This document shows positions 9,182 through 16,891 of a stretch of DNA of 64,000 nt, piece by piece. The stretch comes from MKSF01 sp037190225. GTDB lineage: Bacteria; Bacteroidota; Bacteroidia; Chitinophagales; Chitinophagaceae. The notes beneath the pieces were generated by a model that saw nothing but the letters and a program-made list of their open reading frames with translations, was not told where the DNA came from and did not search any database. The first letter of the stretch is position 1. Every line of letters begins with the position of its first letter. Location of the stretch: contig JBBCJL010000001.1 in the NCBI GenBank assembly GCA_037190225.1, forward strand, positions 484,457-548,456, given 5' to 3'. A program made the position numbers and the translations under genes.

Positions 9182-9592
9182 CTACTTATTAAGGAGCGCT
9201 TCGAGACGTTTTATCATAAGCTCTTTCTCTTCCAGCATTCGTTCATATAAAGCCATCTTTTCTGCGTGAAATTCAATTATTTTACTAAGCGGATGGATGT
9301 TAAATGTAGAGGCATGCCCGCCAAAATAGGCGCCTTCATTGAAGGTGTTGGATATGACATTATTAATACCTTGTTCGCTGTCAAAATTTTTGATGATTTC
9401 AACCGGAATGTTTAAGATAGCTGATATTTTTTCCAGGACAGGCAGGTCTATTTGTTCTTTTTGCTCCAATACGGACATTCTTTTCTGGTTCCAGCCCAAT
9501 TCAGATGCCAGGGTTTCCTGCTTGATACCCAGCATTTCCCTTAGCTTTTTGATATTACGGCCTTGATGAACTCTTGGTTCCATAGCTTCCAT
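9182..9592 (-). CDS. XRE-family transcriptional regulator with C-terminal coiled coil
   Basis: A 136-residue DNA-binding protein. The helix-turn-helix of the Cro/CI type covers about residues 10-65 (GRNIKKLREMLGIKQETLA, then LGWNQKRMSVLEQ). The tail from about 95 onward (HAEKMALYERMLEEKELM) is a charged amphipathic helix, likely a coiled coil for oligomerisation. An ATG four codons in (MEPRVHQGRN) is an equally good start. The gene is divergent from the zincin lipoprotein gene, and the 329-bp space between them carries a cluster of GGTATA-AAA-TATACC palindromes. The simplest reading is that this protein binds them and controls its own gene and the lipoprotein operon. Confidence 0.85.
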   Translation of the reverse strand: MEAMEPRVHQGRNIKKLREMLGIKQETLASELGWNQKRMSVLEQKEQIDLPVLEKISAILNIPVEIIKNFDSEQGINNVISNTFNEGAYFGGHASTFNIHPLSKIIEFHAEKMALYERMLEEKELMIKRLEALLNK

Positions 9593-9650
9593 AGGATAGA
9601 TTTAGAATTGGAATAGTAATGCAAAAAAGTAAAGTTAGGATAATTTATCC

Positions 9651-9739
9651 GGTAAAATATACCATATAAGGTATAAAATATACCCTCGTGTGGTATAAAA
9701 TATACCCTCGAAAACTTGAATATACCAAAAGTTGGGTAT
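9651..9739. promoter_or_regulatory. Operator array upstream of the XRE gene
   Basis: Three hyphenated palindromes lie in a row. The first is GGTAAAATATACC (9651-9663), a shortened form. Two full copies of GGTATAAAATATACC follow at 9670-9684 and 9692-9706. The full copies have perfect 6-bp arms around AAA, are both followed by CTCG, and are spaced 22 bp apart (two helical turns). A fourth, wider inverted pair ATACC...GGTAT sits at 9722-9739. No other gene explains these sites. The neighbouring XRE protein is the obvious candidate ligand; that link is inferred. The rest of 9593-9921 is AT-rich leader. Confidence 0.72.
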
Positions 9740-9921
9740 TGTTTTGTGCTACATATGTCAATTATTTAAATCTCAGGCAATCGGAAAATGTGAAACATCC
9801 AATGTGAGATGCTTCCTTTAATCAACCTGTTGTTAACTTATACTTATCAACCTTTAATTTAAAATTGCGAATACCCTGACGTATTATATTTTTTATTTAA
9901 CTTTAAAAACCCAATTACCTG

Positions 9922-11898
9922 ATGAAAAAAATCAACTTCCTGATGTTGCTTTTAATTGTAGTATTTGCGTCCTGCAGAAAGACGGACCGACAATCAAACT
10001 TGGGGACTGGCTTGCCCCAGCTTCAAAAAATCAGTGGCGTTGCTTCTGACGATATGATGCTGGAATATCGCTGGACCAGTCCGTACAGCCTGAAAGTCGT
10101 CAGGGCATTGCGCGAGCATGCCGCCGCCACCGGATCGGACAGCCTTCAAATGGTACTGAACGCCCCGCTGAAAGCAGGCAATCATTTTCTTTACTATGTG
10201 ATTGACCTGGCTACCGAAGACCAGGCCGGAGCGCTTAACGCCTGGATGGAAGCGGATAGTCAAAACCTTGTCGTACGCTATCCCATTGACAGCGTATCTA
10301 TGTACCCGCATTTATTCACCGGGCAGATCATGGATGAATATGGAGACCAGAACACACGCTTCTACGCCACCATACCGATGGGTACACCATTGCCCCATGA
10401 CATAGGGGCTACTATCCTGGACACCTTGTATGTGCCGGATGCGGACGAGCGGGCCCTGGACTTTATGCTGAATCTCTGGACGGCCAATTTTTCCAACAGC
10501 TATATCAGTTACTTGCAGGTTGCTGCTCCGGGGCTGTATGATTTTGCGATGAAAGTGCATAATGAAGAACGTTATGTTCCGCAGGGATTTGACCCGATAG
10601 ACCCCGGCACGGGCAATGACTGGCGCAACCCGTTCGGGACTGCCAATAACGGGCAGTTCTTTACACCCCGTGAGCTGTTCGACAATGGCGGTATGACCGG
10701 GATCACCAATCCCGTAAGACAAGTGCGGGGCATATCTTTCCAGGAAAGCACCTTACAGGTGAACGAGGGCATCCGTGGGCTTCGGGTAGTCGCTACCCGC
10801 TTTGTGGTGTTCCAGCGCATCACCAACACTGACATCAATGGAGAGTTTGAGACATATTTACCACGTTTTGGCTATGTGGGTATCAATTATATTTTTAAGA
10901 ACGGCCAGTTGCAGATACGGGGAGCGGATGTAAGCAGTCATACCGTGGCGGGTACGATGGTAGGGCTTTTAAAGGCCAGCCTGTTGGCCTATGTGCCTGT
11001 GATGCACTTCCAGTTTTGCGATCCTTTCAGGAATATCAATGACCTGACCATCAACTTTGCCCACGGTACGAAAAAAGCGCTTTGGGGCCTGACCTATAAT
11101 GCCATCCAGGAAGCCAACGGCTATACCATTGACCTGGGTATGCGAAGCAGTTTGGGTACCAAATACCTGGATGTGCTGTGCTACTATCCCAATCAGAACG
11201 GTCCCTTTGCAGCCCCGATGCTACGCTACGTGTACAACTACCCGAGCGGTGCCAATGCCTTATTTTACATCTTCAATTTTACATCCTTTGTCGGTACTAC
11301 CATTCCGGGGGTGCTGCCCGATATGATTATCAGCGGCAGCAAGCAATTCCCGTTTGAGACACATCGCTTAAGACAATGTGTGTACCACGAATACGGGCAT
11401 ACGCTGCACTACTTTAAGGCGAATGTGATGGACAACAATCACTGGAAGCACAACCTTAATTTCAGCCTGGGCAATGGGTTGTTTGAGTTTTACGGCAACG
11501 ATATAAACGGTGTGCGCGGCAGCTATTTTGCGCTGTCCGAAGGCTGGGCGGACTTTATAGGGCATACCTACAATTTCAGGAAGTACGGCAATAATGCCAT
11601 AGCAGGTGAGGTCAATAGATGGGTTACTCCGCCTGTCACAGTGTTTGGTAATTATCAGTTCCTGCTGGAAGAAGTGCCTACTTTTCATAATGACTTTATT
11701 CCACGGGGACTGTTTTATGACTTGACGGATGGTGGAACTAACGAAATCTTTGATCTTATTAGTGGTTTTACGATCAATCAGATCTACCAGCAATTAACTC
11801 CATTGAACTATACCATCCAGGACTTCCGGTTTAGTTGGGAAAACCAGCATCCTGATGCCAATAATGCTGACTTGTTTGACGAATATTTAAATAGATAG
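9922..11898 (+). CDS. Large lipoprotein with a putative zincin (HEXXH) metallopeptidase domain
   Basis: A 658-residue lipoprotein (lipobox FASC, Cys at residue 18). The middle part has a carboxypeptidase-regulatory-like stretch around residues 280-330 (RGLRVVATRF, then TNTDINGEFETY). The C-terminal third carries HEYGHTLH (H489, E490, H493) and, 47 residues later, SEGWADFIG with E540. This is the pattern of a gluzincin-like zinc site with a Glu third ligand. I cannot place it in a named peptidase family. It is the first gene of an apparent operon: the next lipoprotein starts 2 bases after its stop, which suggests translational coupling. It is probably controlled by the divergent XRE protein. 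The metal site is visible; proteolytic activity and surface location are inferred. Confidence 0.75.
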   Translation: MKKINFLMLLLIVVFASCRKTDRQSNLGTGLPQLQKISGVASDDMMLEYRWTSPYSLKVVRALREHAAATGSDSLQMVLNAPLKAGNHFLYYVIDLATEDQAGALNAWMEADSQNLVVRYPIDSVSMYPHLFTGQIMDEYGDQNTRFYATIPMGTPLPHDIGATILDTLYVPDADERALDFMLNLWTANFSNSYISYLQVAAPGLYDFAMKVHNEERYVPQGFDPIDPGTGNDWRNPFGTANNGQFFTPRELFDNGGMTGITNPVRQVRGISFQESTLQVNEGIRGLRVVATRFVVFQRITNTDINGEFETYLPRFGYVGINYIFKNGQLQIRGADVSSHTVAGTMVGLLKASLLAYVPVMHFQFCDPFRNINDLTINFAHGTKKALWGLTYNAIQEANGYTIDLGMRSSLGTKYLDVLCYYPNQNGPFAAPMLRYVYNYPSGANALFYIFNFTSFVGTTIPGVLPDMIISGSKQFPFETHRLRQCVYHEYGHTLHYFKANVMDNNHWKHNLNFSLGNGLFEFYGNDINGVRGSYFALSEGWADFIGHTYNFRKYGNNAIAGEVNRWVTPPVTVFGNYQFLLEEVPTFHNDFIPRGLFYDLTDGGTNEIFDLISGFTINQIYQQLTPLNYTIQDFRFSWENQHPDANNADLFDEYLNR

Positions 11899-11900
11899 TT

Positions 11901-12503
11901 ATGAAAAAATATTTGGTATTACTTTTAAGCGTATTGACGCTAATATCCTGTGAGCCCGCTCCTATAAATGAAGGTATTAATTTACCTGAAATGGAATTCG
12001 GATTGCAGGTAAGCCCTGATACAGCCTATATAAAGCGGGGTGATACGTTGACGTTGTATGCTTCTATCCCCAGCACGTTAAGCAATGGCGTCAAAATAGA
12101 AGATGGCAAAGCCACGATTGATCTATATATGGGTTATACTCCTGAAATTCCTGTGTATAACTTCCAATTTGAAGGTGTTGTCGTTGACAATCACCTAAAC
12201 GTAATAGAAGATAAAGGCAGTATCAGGATCAGTCCTCAAACGGGTAAAATTGTGGAAATCTATGCGCATCCATACGGGGATAGCATCCAGGTAGCGATGA
12301 AGTTTATTCCGTTAAAAGTCGGAACATACTGTTTTCAAACACAATCAATGTTTTATAAAGGTAGTAAAGGTAAAACCCGAACCATTCCTAAATTTAATAT
12401 GCCTAATCATCATTTTGATGAATTATGGAAAATTCCGGGAGATAATTATCAACCGGGAGAATCGGGATATGATTCCCGCTACTTGTTTGCCGTCACGGAT
12501 TAA
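11901..12503 (+). CDS. Lipoprotein of unknown function, first of a tandem pair
   Basis: A 200-residue lipoprotein with signal MKKYLVLLLSVLTLISC (Cys 17). The core (about residues 35-80 and 105-165) is nearly identical to the next gene. It contains SPDTAYIK-GDTLTLYASIP and GSIRISPQTGKIVEIYAHPYGD, and has the look of an Ig-like or cadherin-like beta-sandwich. The two copies differ mainly in three places: the region right after the lipidated Cys, a loop at about 83-97, and the last 35 residues. It is coupled to the zincin lipoprotein upstream and closed by a stem-loop terminator. No family is recognised; a partner or inhibitor of the zincin is one possibility, without direct evidence. Confidence 0.8.
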   Translation: MKKYLVLLLSVLTLISCEPAPINEGINLPEMEFGLQVSPDTAYIKRGDTLTLYASIPSTLSNGVKIEDGKATIDLYMGYTPEIPVYNFQFEGVVVDNHLNVIEDKGSIRISPQTGKIVEIYAHPYGDSIQVAMKFIPLKVGTYCFQTQSMFYKGSKGKTRTIPKFNMPNHHFDELWKIPGDNYQPGESGYDSRYLFAVTD

Positions 12504-12510
12504 GAATTAC

Positions 12511-12545
12511 AAGCCGTAGCGCTCTTTCTGCTACGGCTTTTTTTT
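12511..12545 (+). terminator. Terminator after the first tandem lipoprotein
   Basis: A perfect 9-bp stem AAGCCGTAG/CTACGGCTT with an 11-base loop is followed by at least seven T. Confidence 0.85.
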
Positions 12546-12637
12546 AATAGCTTTTTGTTGATACCATAGCCGTGAGGCTCTGTAAATCAGGGTTGCCCAC
12601 CCCCTTTATTTATTTCAACCCATAAAATAGATGAAAT

Positions 12638-13246
12638 ATGAAAAAATATTTGGTATTGTTTTTAAGCGTATTAACGCTAATATCCTGTGATCCTAAAGAT
12701 ATGGCGGATGAAGGTATTGATTTGCCGCCGATGGAATTCGGGTTGAAGGTAAGTCCCGATACTGCGTATATTAAGTTAGGAGATACGCTGACGTTGTACG
12801 CCTCTATCCCAAGCACACTAAGCAATGGCGTCAAAATAGAAGACGGTAAAGCCACGATTGACCTATATATGGGATATAGAAATGAAATTCCTGCGTTACA
12901 TACGAATAACGAAGCTGTAGTCGTAGGTACACATTTGAATATTTTAGAAGAAAAAGGAAGTATCAGGATCAGTCCTCAAACGGGTAAAATTGTGGAAATC
13001 TATGCCCATCCTTATGGGGACAGCATCCAGGTAGCGATAAAATTTATTCCATTAAAAAAAGGCACTTTTAGATTTTCTGTACAATCAATGTTCTATGAGG
13101 GAAAAAAAGGTAAAACCCGAACCGTTCCTAAATTTGATGTTGAAAATCCCCATTGGGATGACCTTTGGAAAATAGAAGGACACCCCGCCCCAAGTGTAAA
13201 TGAAAGCATTTATTATAGGAATTATTTTTTCGCTGTCACTGATTAA
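12638..13246 (+). CDS. Lipoprotein of unknown function, second of a tandem pair
   Basis: A 202-residue lipoprotein (signal ending LISC, Cys 17; DPKD follows). It matches the preceding gene almost residue for residue through the beta-rich core, and diverges in the loop after DLYMGY and in the C-terminal 35 residues (EGHPAPSVNESIYY here). Unlike the first copy it does not follow another gene directly. It lies about 93 bases past the terminator of copy 1, behind the duplicated linker, so the linker probably carries its promoter. The alternation of frozen core and varied segments suggests selection on exposed surfaces. Function is unknown. Confidence 0.8.
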   Translation: MKKYLVLFLSVLTLISCDPKDMADEGIDLPPMEFGLKVSPDTAYIKLGDTLTLYASIPSTLSNGVKIEDGKATIDLYMGYRNEIPALHTNNEAVVVGTHLNILEEKGSIRISPQTGKIVEIYAHPYGDSIQVAIKFIPLKKGTFRFSVQSMFYEGKKGKTRTVPKFDVENPHWDDLWKIEGHPAPSVNESIYYRNYFFAVTD

Positions 13247-13251
13247 TTTAC

Positions 13252-13285
13252 AAGCCGTAGTGCTATTTCTGCTACGGCTTTTTTA
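13252..13285 (+). terminator. Terminator after the second tandem lipoprotein
   Basis: The same AAGCCGTAG/CTACGGCTT stem as after copy 1, with a slightly changed loop, followed by six T. Confidence 0.85.
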
Positions 13286-13389
13286 AATAGCTTTTTGTTG
13301 ATACTACGCTGTGCAGCACTGTAAATCAGGGTTGCCCACCCCCTTTATTTTTATTTCAACCCATAAAAAACGAATATATTAGTATAGAA

Positions 13390-13506
13390 TTAATCTGCTC
13401 CGAGGCATTGCCTGAAAGCACGGGAAAAGCCGGAAGACCCGGAAACGTAAAAAACAGTACATACAATCGAGGTAAAGTGGCAGGTATCCATAATTTCGTT
13501 GATGGA
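13390..13506 (-). pseudogene. Possible relic of an AraC-family C-terminus
   Basis: On the minus strand one frame reads SINEIMDTCHFTS, then FSRAFRQCLG, then a stop. The second phrase resembles the end of AraC-type DNA-binding domains (FSR-F---FG). There is no start codon and no upstream domain. Apart from this, the gap 13247-13630 holds the duplicated linker and the promoter of the next gene. Confidence 0.3.
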
Positions 13507-13559
13507 AAGCAATAATCTTATTAGCTTTAAACAAGTATTCTTTCTTATCCTGTGCAAAA

Positions 13560-13588
13560 TTGATTAGAAAAGAAAGCCAGTAAATTTG
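13560..13588 (+). promoter_or_regulatory. Probable promoter of the RibD-C/DHFR-like gene
   Basis: TTG at 13560-13562 and TAAATTTG at 13581-13588 are 18 bases apart, close to the Bacteroidota consensus; the start codon follows 42 bases later. Confidence 0.5.
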
Positions 13589-13630
13589 TAACAGCTAAAT
13601 AACCCACGAAACAAACTGGCAAAATAAAAT

Positions 13631-14206
13631 ATGAAAAAAGTAATTGCAGCAATCAATATGACGCTTGACGGGTTTTGTGACCATACCTCAGGTGTCCCCG
13701 ATGAAGAAATACATCAGCATTACGCTGACCTGTTGAGGAGTGCCGATACCATTTTATATGGCAGGATAGCCTACCAGCTTATGGAATTTTGGCGAACCGT
13801 GCTGGAAAATCCCACAGGCGATAAAGCAATGGATGACTTCGCAGTGGCAATAGATAACACGCCTAAGATTGTGTTTTCCCGCACACTGAAAAATGTAGAT
13901 TGGAAAAGCGCGAAGTTAGCAAGTCAGGACCTTGAGCAAGAAGTGTTGGAACTCAAACGATCCTGCCAAAACGGGAGTAAAGACGTTTTTGTGGGCAGTC
14001 CGGGCCTGATCGCAGCTTTGGCAAAACTTAATTTAATAGACGAATATCAGCTTTGTATTCACCCTGTCATCGCAGGAAGCGGCTTGCCGTTATTTAGAAA
14101 CATCAGCGAAAAAATTACGCTTCAGCTCATAAGGACCAAAACATTTGGCGGTGGTGCGGTCATCCTTTATTACGAGCCGGCAAACAAAAGAACAACGGAC
14201 CGTTAA
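13631..14206 (+). CDS. Dihydrofolate reductase family protein (RibD C-terminal domain type)
   Basis: A 191-residue cytoplasmic protein with the RibD C-terminal/YyaP-like fold. Landmarks are MKKVIAAINMTLDGF at the start, LYGRIAYQLMEFW at about residue 42, IVFSRTL at about 80, and the late VFVGSPGLIAALAK and HPVIAGSGLPLF. The family binds NADPH and reduces pterin- or pyrimidine-like substrates, but many small stand-alone members have no known substrate. It stands alone with its own promoter, between the lipoprotein pair and convergent genes. Family is clear; reaction unknown. Confidence 0.88.
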   Translation: MKKVIAAINMTLDGFCDHTSGVPDEEIHQHYADLLRSADTILYGRIAYQLMEFWRTVLENPTGDKAMDDFAVAIDNTPKIVFSRTLKNVDWKSAKLASQDLEQEVLELKRSCQNGSKDVFVGSPGLIAALAKLNLIDEYQLCIHPVIAGSGLPLFRNISEKITLQLIRTKTFGGGAVILYYEPANKRTTDR

Positions 14207-14414
14207 TAAAATGAAGCTAAAAGGATGAGCTTAAAAATACTGCTGATATTCACGCAATAATCACATCAGCAGCTATTGTATTGATGATTGCACCAACAAC
14301 GATACCCCCAAATGGTGGATATTGACACCCCCCCTGACCAATACCTGCCTGGTTATTTTGGGAGCTGCCGGGTAGGCCCCCATAAATAAGGGAACTTTAG
14401 CCTGGTCTCACGGA

Positions 14415-14993
14415 CTACTTCCTTTGGGCTATTAATACCTTTAACAGCAGGAATGGTAATACAACCAGTGCCGAACCCCACAACATATTACCCGAAAAAT
14501 ATTCAGGATATTTTTTTACGACCATTATCTGCAACAATGCTCCCGTAATAATGGAAACGTGCAGGATGATATGATTGCTGTTGAATAGCTTCAAATCAAA
14601 ATCCTGCTTTCCGGTATGCTTGCGGTAAAGAAAATACTGCACTGCAAAAAGCGACAGGTTGGCATTGAACGACCAATTGCGGAAAAACAACGTCTGTATA
14701 TTGATACCCAGCAGGTGCAGGTTGCCCCAGTTGAGCATAAAGCCGAACAGCAGGGTGATAAAGATGACGTAAACGAACAGTATGAAAAAATTTCCAGACC
14801 AGTCTTTGATTAAAGGTCTGCTGCCATCCTGCATTCCGGTAGCATAAGCATACCCAACGTTGATAACCGTGCGCAGCAATTCCTGAAACCAAAACAGGTA
14901 GATGATATAAAATACCGTTACCTGGCCCTGTGCCACACCCCATAAGGTTGTGAGCAGAAAAGTGAATATTTCTATCCGGTTATTCCATTTCAT
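14415..14993 (-). CDS. Integral membrane protein of unknown function
   Basis: A 192-residue protein. I chose the ATG giving MKWNNRIEIF; the longer frame upstream is not hydrophobic and has no family look. Five or six membrane helices are visible: about residues 7-30, 35-55, 75-100, 120-138, 150-165 and 168-188. The connecting loop DGSRPLIKDWSGN is the main soluble part. Catalytic motifs are absent. It lies 37 bases after the mosaic secreted protein on the same strand and may share its transcript. It resembles small hypothetical membrane proteins of Bacteroidota; I do not assign a function. Confidence 0.7.
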   Translation of the reverse strand: MKWNNRIEIFTFLLTTLWGVAQGQVTVFYIIYLFWFQELLRTVINVGYAYATGMQDGSRPLIKDWSGNFFILFVYVIFITLLFGFMLNWGNLHLLGINIQTLFFRNWSFNANLSLFAVQYFLYRKHTGKQDFDLKLFNSNHIILHVSIITGALLQIMVVKKYPEYFSGNMLWGSALVVLPFLLLKVLIAQRK

Positions 14994-15030
14994 TTCTTGT
15001 TCAATATTTCTTAAATCAATATGCAGACCG

Positions 15031-15780
15031 TTACAGATGCTTTCCTTTAACCTGTACCAATTCGTGTGGCAGGATATTATGCTTGTCGCTGAACTTGCTG
15101 CGGTCGAGCGGCAGCCTGGTTTTAAAGCCGTCTGCATCGCAATCTTCGCAGGGAACACGTACAGTGTTATATGTTGCAGCAACATCCGTCCTGGTGGGCG
15201 TGTTAACCACTATGTTTGCGGATTTTTTGCTGTCGTGATAGCCGTAGGTTGACGTGTTTTCCCCCGTTTTCCCAGCGCTGGCAAGCTCTTGTTTGTTGAC
15301 CATTTGCACTTTTACGATACCGCTGATCCCGTTTTCAAGTGCCTCTTTAGGATATTTAAGCTTATTCTTCATAAGCTCCTTCATTCCGGGTGGCTTTGCT
15401 TTCTGATCAGTATGCATGTATATCCGGTTGCCTGTCTCCAACTCGCTGTCATACGGCGGGCCCACTGACCCCGGCGAGATCAAAACAGTATTGGGCGTAA
15501 CGCACTCTAAAATGCCGATCCAGGTGGTCAGGTCAAAGCTCTGGAAGGAATTGGCAGGAATGAGCAATGTTCCCAGGGTGCTGGAAGCGGACGGGATTGT
15601 TATCGTAACAGTAGCCGGAGCGCTATAGGTGGTGATCCTGAGCAGGATAGGCCGATCCAGGTTGGATCCCGTGTGCTGCATCACTTCGGGTGCAGCAAAC
15701 CAGAATTCTGTATCTGTCTGCGCTACGCCGGCCAGCTTTAATAACAGTATGGCAATTGAGGCTAAAAAAAGTTTTTTCAT
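15031..15780 (-). CDS. Mosaic secreted protein: adhesin N-terminus joined to a TonB-like fragment
   Basis: A 249-residue frame without interruption. After a signal peptide (MKKLFLASIAILLLKLAGVAQ), residues 22-95 (TDTEFWFAAPEV, DRPILLRITT, ANSFQSFDLT) match the beginning of large IgGFc-binding-like surface proteins, which normally continue for hundreds of residues. Here that domain stops. Residues near 125-150 (MKNKLKYPKEALENGISGIV) look like the start of a TonB C-terminal domain, also incomplete. The last 60 residues (DADGFKTRLPLDRSKF) I do not recognise. It looks like pieces of at least two genes joined in frame, either a new chimera or a decayed gene. Confidence 0.55.
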   Translation of the reverse strand: MKKLFLASIAILLLKLAGVAQTDTEFWFAAPEVMQHTGSNLDRPILLRITTYSAPATVTITIPSASSTLGTLLIPANSFQSFDLTTWIGILECVTPNTVLISPGSVGPPYDSELETGNRIYMHTDQKAKPPGMKELMKNKLKYPKEALENGISGIVKVQMVNKQELASAGKTGENTSTYGYHDSKKSANIVVNTPTRTDVAATYNTVRVPCEDCDADGFKTRLPLDRSKFSDKHNILPHELVQVKGKHL

Positions 15781-16070
15781 GAATTCTGTTTTTGATTGAT
15801 GATACAATAAGTCTCCATTTTCTATGCTGTTTTTCTATCGAAAATGAATGGTGAATAATATTACCCGGGCTGGATCCGCAGGTAAAGGAGCTATTATTGA
15901 AGTATGATATTAAAGAATGTTATTTTTATTTTTTTTGTAAAATTATTATGGTCATTATTTTATGTATTTTATTAATTAAAGATAATTTAATTTTTTACTT
16001 TTTTATTGATAATTGGTCATGGAGGTGCCTTATGTGCACAATTATATGCTACAAAATATCTGCTGAAAAT
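15781..16070. other. Very AT-rich intergenic tract
   Basis: The stretch 15890-16015 is almost pure A/T with long T runs. A short frame here is only low-complexity Phe/Ile/Tyr/Lys and is not taken as a gene. The tract sits between the mosaic gene and the promoter of tRNA-Lys copy 2. Confidence 0.6.
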
Positions 16071-16101
16071 TTTGTAAATTAAGAATAGGATATTACCTTT
16101 G
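16071..16101 (+). promoter_or_regulatory. Bacteroidota-type promoter before tRNA-Lys copy 2
   Basis: TTTG (16071-16074), a 19-base spacer and TACCTTTG (16094-16101) fit the consensus exactly. The tRNA starts 74 bases later, so a 5' leader would need to be removed. Confidence 0.65.
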
Positions 16102-16175
16102 CGACCTGATATAAATGCTCGTGCAGCGATATATCTTTGGATGAGGTTGTCATCTCTAAAAAAGCAACCGGTAAA

Positions 16176-16248
16176 GATCCTGTAGCTCAGTTGGTAGAGC
16201 AATACACTTTTAATGTATGGGCCCTGGGTTCGAGTCCCAGCGGGATCA
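16176..16248 (+). tRNA. tRNA-Lys (anticodon UUU), copy 2
   Basis: The same 73 bases as the copy at 7802, with anticodon TTT in loop CTTTTAA. Identity stops immediately outside the gene apart from one shared base downstream. It has its own promoter and terminator, so both copies look functional. Confidence 0.96.
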
Positions 16249-16251
16249 CTT

Positions 16252-16287
16252 AAGGAGACACTATACAGTAGTTGTCTCCTTTTTTTA
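16252..16287 (+). terminator. Terminator of tRNA-Lys copy 2
   Basis: The stem AAGGAGACA/TGTCTCCTT is followed by a run of T; it starts four bases after the tRNA. Confidence 0.8.
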
Positions 16288-16378
16288 TGCCAATAAAAAT
16301 CTGTGACCCAAACTATTACAGCCCGGTCATTTATCGTTCGATTTTTGCTTTGTCTTACATCTTCCCTGACAATGATAA

Positions 16379-16777
16379 TATGGATATTTCTTTGTTGAAC
16401 CGCGGGAAACACGTAAAGATCCGCATAGAAAACTAGCAGGATATTTACAGGAAAAAAGAAAAATACCTTTTATCCAGGTCAATCAGCATAGTGATCCGTT
16501 CTCAAATTTTACAACAAATCTAAAACGACAGTTCCAAAAACACAGAAAGATTAGACTTGGAAGATTGTTTGGTCGAAAACGCTTACAACAAAACCCAAAA
16601 ATGGCTAAACCTGCAGGCATAATAGGTGCGACAAAAACGATATTCCGAACTGACTTAAAAATGATGAAAAAAAATCAGGCTGTACAAACTAGTAAAAAGC
16701 CTACTTTGAAAATAAATAATGCAATCAAACCGCAACAGGATCTTCCCAAAAACAAGAAATCAAAGTTGGGATTATAG
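16379..16777 (+). other. Lys-rich open frame without a clear start, probable relic
   Basis: A frame of about 130 codons is open after a stop at 16376. It reads EPRETRKDPHRKLAGYLQEK early and ends KNKKSKLGL. The only ATG comes late (16601) and would leave 58 residues. The composition is strongly basic. I recognise no domain. In the same 16.25-17.14 kb stretch lie a recombinase relic and a hairpin TATTTGGC/GCCAAATA (16787-16810), so this is likely remains of a mobile element. Confidence 0.25.
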
Positions 16778-16891
16778 CCGAGTATTTGGCAAGTGTACGC
16801 CAAATACCGCCATTGAATGCGATATTACAGTTCATCATAATTCCCGTTCTTTATCTTAATTACTTTCCACCAATTCTTTAGTTTGAGCAAA

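Larger units (their letters stand above)
11901..13368 (+). repeat. Tandem duplication of gene, terminator and linker (two units of about 735 bp)
   Basis: Unit 1 runs from the first lipoprotein to the base before the second (11901-12637); unit 2 runs from 12638 to about 13368. Each has a lipoprotein gene, a terminator built on AAGCCGTAG/CTACGGCTT, the phrase AGCTTTTTGTTGATAC, the phrase GTAAATCAGGGTTGCCCACC and an end with TTTCAACCCATAAAA. The second linker copy leads into no third gene, which suggests unequal crossing-over or loss of a third unit. Confidence 0.8.

Noticed and set aside
15897..16082. A 61-codon frame in the AT-rich tract
   Set aside because: Low-complexity Phe/Ile/Tyr/Lys sequence expected by chance from the base composition.
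16017..16412. A 131-codon open frame on the minus strand across tRNA-Lys copy 2
   Set aside because: Its middle (DPAGTRTQGPYIKS) is just the antisense of the tRNA gene, a known artefact; the ends lie in AT-rich or terminator DNA.
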